DNA from: Novosphingobium sp.
GTDB taxonomy: Bacteria; Pseudomonadota; Alphaproteobacteria; Sphingomonadales; Sphingomonadaceae
DNA length: 8,943 nt
Reading direction: 5' to 3'
Assembly: GCA_030830245.1 (NCBI GenBank)
Contig: JAURNJ010000101.1
Span: 1-8,943, forward strand
Each line of letters opens with the position of its first letter. The stretch's first letter is position 1. Below the pieces are notes generated by a model. That model worked only from the letters and a program-made list of their open reading frames with translations. It was not told the DNA's origin and did not search any database. Shown piece after piece: positions 5,890-8,943 of this stretch. The position numbers and the translations under genes were made by a program.

Positions 5890-6759
5890 ATGACTTTGCA
5901 CGGCCCGACATCGAACACTTATTATTCGCAGCGCCTGCGGCTCCACTACGTCGACTGGGGCAACCCGGATGCTCCGCCGCTGATCCTCCAGCACGGCGGG
6001 CGCGACCATTGTCGCAGCTGGGACTGGGTGGCCGAGGAACTTTGCAAGGACTGGCACGTGATCTGTCCGGACCTGCGCGGCCACGGCGACAGCGCCTGGT
6101 CGCCCGAGGGGCACTATTCGATCGACGCCCATGTCTATGATTTTGCGCAGCTGATCCACGCGCTCGACTATGATCGGGTGACGCTGATCGGCCATTCGCT
6201 GGGCGGAAACATCTGTTCGCGCTTCGCCGGCCTCTATCCCGACAAGGTCATCAAGTTCGTCAATATCGAGGGGCTGGGCATGACCGCGCAAACCGTCGCC
6301 TCGATGCCAGAGCGCGGATCGCCCGAACGCCTCCGGATGTGGATAGAGGACAAGCGCAAGGCCGCGGGCCGCCTGCCCAAGCGCTATCCCTCGCTCGAGG
6401 CGGCCTATACCCGGATGAAGGCTGAAAACAGCCATCTTTCTGACGAGCAGGCGCGCCACCTCACCATTCATGGCGCCAACCGCAACGAGGACGGCACCTT
6501 CAGCTGGAAGTTCGACAATTACCTAAACGTCTGGTCGGCAAACGACATGCCTGTCGAATCGATCCGGACCTTGTGGCGCTCTATCACCTGCCCGATGCTG
6601 ATGTTGTGGGGCCTGATGAGCTTCATGCCCAGCCCCAGCCTCGACGGCCGGATGGAGCTGTTCCAGGACGCAGAGCTGATCGAATACGAAAACGCCGGTC
6701 ACTGGCTGCACCACGACGAGTTCGATCGGTTCATGGCCGACGTGAAGGCGTTTATCTAA
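5890..6759 (+). CDS. Alpha/beta hydrolase
   Basis: 289 residues, a complete alpha/beta-hydrolase fold with no signal peptide. Seen: the oxyanion-hole segment LQHGGRDH at 33-40, PDLRGHGDS at 60-68, the nucleophile elbow IGHSLGG at 100-106 with Ser103, a cap region of about residues 130-230, and the C-terminal AGHWLHHDEF at 269-278 with His271 as the likely catalytic base. The strand where the catalytic acid usually sits reads MLWGLMSFMPSP (238-249), with no Asp or Glu directly after WG; the acid may be elsewhere. Known: this group hydrolyses esters, lactones, epoxides or C-C bonds, and the exact substrate cannot be inferred. The start ATG 5890 is the natural one for the family-like N-terminus (YYSQRLRLHYVDWG at 11-24), but the ribosome binding site is weak: AAGGA is about 15 nt upstream. 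The stop TAA overlaps the stop of the converging phosphatase gene. Confidence 0.88.
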   Translation: MTLHGPTSNTYYSQRLRLHYVDWGNPDAPPLILQHGGRDHCRSWDWVAEELCKDWHVICPDLRGHGDSAWSPEGHYSIDAHVYDFAQLIHALDYDRVTLIGHSLGGNICSRFAGLYPDKVIKFVNIEGLGMTAQTVASMPERGSPERLRMWIEDKRKAAGRLPKRYPSLEAAYTRMKAENSHLSDEQARHLTIHGANRNEDGTFSWKFDNYLNVWSANDMPVESIRTLWRSITCPMLMLWGLMSFMPSPSLDGRMELFQDAELIEYENAGHWLHHDEFDRFMADVKAFI

Positions 6760-7565
6760 CCTTCCGCAATCGCCGCGCGCAGTTTCTCGCGCGCCGCCTC
6801 GTCGAGTCCAAGGGCGTCGGCCAGCCAGCCATCGATCGACCCGTGCCGGCCTTCGATGGCGGCAAAGGCGGCTTCAAGGTAATCTGCCTCCACGCCCATG
6901 ATCTTGCGCGCGGCCTCGTCGCTGATGTCGCCATTCACGCCTCGCACGGTTTCCATCCCCGCCCTGATCCGCGCCTCGCTGTCGCCTGCGGTGTTGGTCA
7001 ACAGGTAATCGGCCATCACGTCGTCGCGATGGACGCCTGCCGCAAGCTGGATGGCGGCAACGGCAATGCCGGTGCGGTCCTTGCCTGCCATGCAGTTGAT
7101 CAGGCTCGGCCCGTCGCCCTGCATCAGCGCCTCGGCATGGCCCCGCGTCATCGCCACCAATTCCGGGCGAAAAGCGATGCGCGTGTAGGTATCGGTCATC
7201 ATCTCGTGGACGTAGGCCGCGTCGCGCGCCCCTGCAAAACCATGAGCCGCCTCGATATGCGGAGCGAACTTGGGTCGGTCGGGATCGGCAGAGTAGACGA
7301 TCTCGGCGGTGAAGCCCTGGGGCCTGCGGCACGGATACAGGTCCCGCTCCTTCGAGGTTCGTAGGTCGAACACCGAGCCAAGGCCCAGCCCGGCGATCCT
7401 CTCCATATCCGCGTCGCTCGCACCAGCATGCTGGCCCGAACGCCACAACAGGCCGCGTTTCAGCTTCCCGCCGCCAGTCAGGGCATAGCCGCCATAGTCG
7501 CGGAAATTGTGGATCCCCTGCATGGGGATCACGCGCCAGTCGTCCAAGGTTTGGTCATTTGCCAT
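6756..7565 (-). CDS. Tyrosine-protein phosphatase-like protein (dual-specificity fold)
   Basis: 269 residues, cytoplasmic, no signal peptide. Seen: an N-terminal segment GIHNFRDYGGY at 17-27, typical of the bacterial tyrosine/lipid phosphatase family (Y_phosphatase3, PF13350 type), LLWRSGQ at 39-45, SVFDLRT at 64-70, and the P-loop CMAGKDRTG at 158-166. The P-loop has nucleophile Cys158, Arg164 and Lys162/Asp163 in the CxxGKDRTG form. The residue before the cysteine is Asn157, where His is usual. Known: this family removes phosphate from phosphotyrosine or phosphoinositides; the bacterial substrate here is unknown. The start ATG 7565-7563 has only a weak AGG about 11 nt upstream. The stop codon TAG (6758-6756) overlaps the TAA of the converging hydrolase, so the genes are packed tail to tail. 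The upstream space is shared with the divergent cyclase gene. Confidence 0.88.
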   Translation of the reverse strand: MANDQTLDDWRVIPMQGIHNFRDYGGYALTGGGKLKRGLLWRSGQHAGASDADMERIAGLGLGSVFDLRTSKERDLYPCRRPQGFTAEIVYSADPDRPKFAPHIEAAHGFAGARDAAYVHEMMTDTYTRIAFRPELVAMTRGHAEALMQGDGPSLINCMAGKDRTGIAVAAIQLAAGVHRDDVMADYLLTNTAGDSEARIRAGMETVRGVNGDISDEAARKIMGVEADYLEAAFAAIEGRHGSIDGWLADALGLDEAAREKLRAAIAEG

Positions 7566-7676
7566 AGTCCGGATCGCCTAATCGAATCGGGCTTCGCGGT
7601 CAAAGCTGCTTAAAGGGCCTTGCATTTGCGCACACTTCGCGGAACGCAGGAACAAACCACGGGAAAGGATTCGCGG
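7566..7676. promoter_or_regulatory. Divergent intergenic region (phosphatase / cyclase)
   Basis: These 111 nt must contain outward promoters for both genes. On the minus strand TTGACC (7598-7603) lies 17 nt from TAGGCG (7575-7580); the -35 match is good and the -10 match poor. No convincing plus-strand promoter was seen. No operator palindrome was found. Confidence 0.35.
7665..7669 (+). promoter_or_regulatory. Ribosome binding site of the cyclase
   Basis: AAGGA lies 7 nt before ATG 7677. It sets the start there and excludes an in-frame upstream TTG at 7620. Confidence 0.65.
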
Positions 7677-8612
7677 ATGAAATCGATAGACTTCGACAAG
7701 ATGGCGGAAGGCCTGCGCAACTGGGGCCGCTGGGGTCCGGAAGACCAGCGCGGCACGCTCAACCACATCGATCCGGCGGCGCTCTGCCGCGCTGCGGCCG
7801 AAGTCAAGCAAGGCAAGATGTTCAACCTCGGCATCGCCTTCGACGAGAATGGCCCCCAGTTCGGCGGCTTTCGCTTCAATCCGATGAAATACATGACCGC
7901 GATGGACCAGACGATGAGCGATGTGCACACGCGCAGCCGCTTCAACGACGACGTGATCCACATGCCGCTGCAATGCGCGACCCAGTGGGATGCGTTCAGC
8001 CACGTCCATTACGACGGCCAGTTCTACAACGGCTTTTCCGTGCACGAACACCTGAGCACCAACGGCGCGACCCGCTGCGGCGTGGAGCACATGGCCAAGC
8101 CGGGCATCGCCTCGCGCGGGGTGCTGCTCGACATCGCCAAGTTGCGGGGCGTCGAAATCCTGCCCGGCGACTATGCGATCAAACCGGACGATCTGAACGA
8201 GGCCTGTGAGGCCCAGGGCGTCTCCATCCTGCCCGGCGACATCGTCGCAGTGCGCACCGGCCAGATAGGCAACCTCACGCGCGGCAGCCGCGAACAGTTC
8301 TTCTCGGGCCAGCCGGGCTGCCACCACACCTGCGCCGAATGGCTCTTCGAGAAGAGCGCGGCGGCGATCTGTGCGGACAATGTCGCGGTAGAGGTGATGA
8401 ACGAGGAGACATTCGGCAACCACGAGATCTTCCTGCCGATGCACATGCTGTGCCTGCGCGACATGGGCCTGCCATTCGGCGAGCTGTTCGATTTCGACGC
8501 GCTGGCCGCCGATTGTGCAGCAGACGGACAGTACACCTTCATGCTGTGCGCGCCGCCGCTCAACATCACCCGCGCCGTCGGCTCACCGATCAATCCTATC
8601 GCGATGAAGTGA
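7677..8612 (+). CDS. Cyclase family protein (kynurenine formamidase-like metal-dependent hydrolase)
   Basis: 311 residues, full length for the cyclase family (PF04199), whose members are metal-dependent amide, ester or ring hydrolases. Seen: WGRWGPEDQRGTLNHI at 16-31, a conserved N-terminal signature of this family's larger members. The metal-site motif appears as QCATQWDAFSH at 99-109, the Q..TQWD form of the classical HxGTHxDxxxH, keeping Asp105 and His109. LPGDIVAVRTG at 185-195 and the GQPGCHHTCAEWLFE region at 211-225 follow. The start ATG 7677 has AAGGA 7 nt upstream. Known: relatives open lactams, lactones or formamides. The specific substrate is unknown, and the motif variant argues against simply naming it kynurenine formamidase. 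The TGA overlaps the GTG of the SDR gene (GTGA, 8609-8612), so the two are probably one operon with coupled translation. Confidence 0.9.
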   Translation: MKSIDFDKMAEGLRNWGRWGPEDQRGTLNHIDPAALCRAAAEVKQGKMFNLGIAFDENGPQFGGFRFNPMKYMTAMDQTMSDVHTRSRFNDDVIHMPLQCATQWDAFSHVHYDGQFYNGFSVHEHLSTNGATRCGVEHMAKPGIASRGVLLDIAKLRGVEILPGDYAIKPDDLNEACEAQGVSILPGDIVAVRTGQIGNLTRGSREQFFSGQPGCHHTCAEWLFEKSAAAICADNVAVEVMNEETFGNHEIFLPMHMLCLRDMGLPFGELFDFDALAADCAADGQYTFMLCAPPLNITRAVGSPINPIAMK

Positions 8613-8943
8613 GCCTTACGCTCCAGGGGCGAGTCGCCGTGGTTACGGGCGCGGGACGCGGAATTGGCCGCGAAACCGCGCTCGCGCTTGCCCGACGCGG
8701 AGCAAGCGTGCTGGTCAACGACTACGGCGGCGGTGCTTCGGCGGCCAAGCCCGGCGGAATCGAGGTGGCGCAGGCCGTCGTCGAGGAAATCCGGGCGCTG
8801 GGAAGCAAAGCGCAGGCAGATGCGACGATGGTCGGGACTGCGAAGGCAGCGCAGGCCCTCGTCGATGCCGCAATGGTCGCGTTCGGCAGAATCGACATTC
8901 TCGTCAACAATGCGGGGGGCAACATAACCACCGGCGTCGAACA
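8609..8943 (+). CDS. SDR family NAD(P)-dependent oxidoreductase (3' end off the window)
   Basis: 111 codons are visible from GTG 8609, open to the window edge. Seen: the N-terminal Rossmann fold of a classical short-chain dehydrogenase. It has VVTGAGRGIGRETALALA at 11-28 (TGxxxGIG cofactor loop), Asp38 at the end of the second strand (VLVNDYGGG), which usually favours NAD over NADP, and RIDILVNNAGG at 94-104. The VND-x-GGG segment with a short insert (38-50) resembles SDRs that oxidise 3-hydroxyacyl-CoA (multifunctional-enzyme type), so hydroxyacyl-CoA dehydrogenase activity is a reasonable guess. The catalytic Ser-Tyr-Lys part lies outside the window. The start overlaps the cyclase stop by 4 nt (GTGA) and has no strong ribosome binding site, as expected for coupled translation. 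Inferred role: a later oxidation step in the cyclase pathway. Confidence 0.9.
   Translation, partial: MSLTLQGRVAVVTGAGRGIGRETALALARRGASVLVNDYGGGASAAKPGGIEVAQAVVEEIRALGSKAQADATMVGTAKAAQALVDAAMVAFGRIDILVNNAGGNITTGVE

Noticed and set aside
5700..5918. 72-residue minus-strand open frame in the intergenic gap
   Set aside because: No ribosome binding site, no motif, and it overlaps the start of the alpha/beta hydrolase; the hairpin arms explain part of the sequence.
5833..6471. 212-residue minus-strand open frame
   Set aside because: Antisense to the alpha/beta hydrolase, without motifs.
7620..7676. 19-residue N-terminal extension of the cyclase from a TTG
   Set aside because: AAGGA lies 7 nt before ATG 7677, and the extension is not like the family.
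7578..8444. 288-residue minus-strand open frame
   Set aside because: Antisense to the cyclase, without motifs.

Overview
The window is dense, GC-rich bacterial DNA. Protein content points to an alphaproteobacterium of the order Sphingomonadales (Erythrobacteraceae or a relative). The main clue is a set of accessory genes known from exosortase A (XrtA)/PEP-CTERM exopolysaccharide loci. No rRNA, tRNA, CRISPR array or transposase was seen. The taxonomic call rests on protein families and codon use, not on a marker gene.

Region 1 (1-4539) is part of an exosortase A-associated cluster. Reading leftward from a divergent start at about 2252 are an AMP-forming acyl-CoA ligase and a PLP-dependent decarboxylase, coupled by an ATGA overlap; the decarboxylase runs off the left edge. 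Reading rightward are a GNAT/FemAB-like acyltransferase, an acyl carrier protein and two exosortase-associated alpha/beta hydrolases. The first hydrolase (type 2) is cut by an in-frame TGA. The second (type 1) survives only as its C-terminal third, joined out of frame to the end of the first. The likely picture is a ligase that activates an acyl or amino-acid substrate, a carrier protein that holds it and an acyltransferase that moves it, with the two hydrolases decaying. The exosortase itself is not in the window.

Region 2 (4543-5889) holds thioredoxin reductase trxB on the minus strand, converging on the hydrolase debris with 3 nt between stop codons. Behind it is a 378-nt non-coding gap that divides trxB from the next gene. 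The gap contains two short hairpins and a large nested imperfect hairpin (5746-5857), which is the most interesting non-coding signal here.

Region 3 (5890-8943) looks metabolic: an alpha/beta hydrolase (+), a tyrosine-phosphatase-like protein (-) whose stop codon overlaps that of the hydrolase, then a cyclase-family metallohydrolase (+) and an SDR dehydrogenase (+, runs off the right edge) coupled by a GTGA overlap. Hydrolase, cyclase and dehydrogenase could serve one catabolic route (ester or lactone opening, then hydroxyacyl oxidation), but the substrate cannot be read from the sequence.
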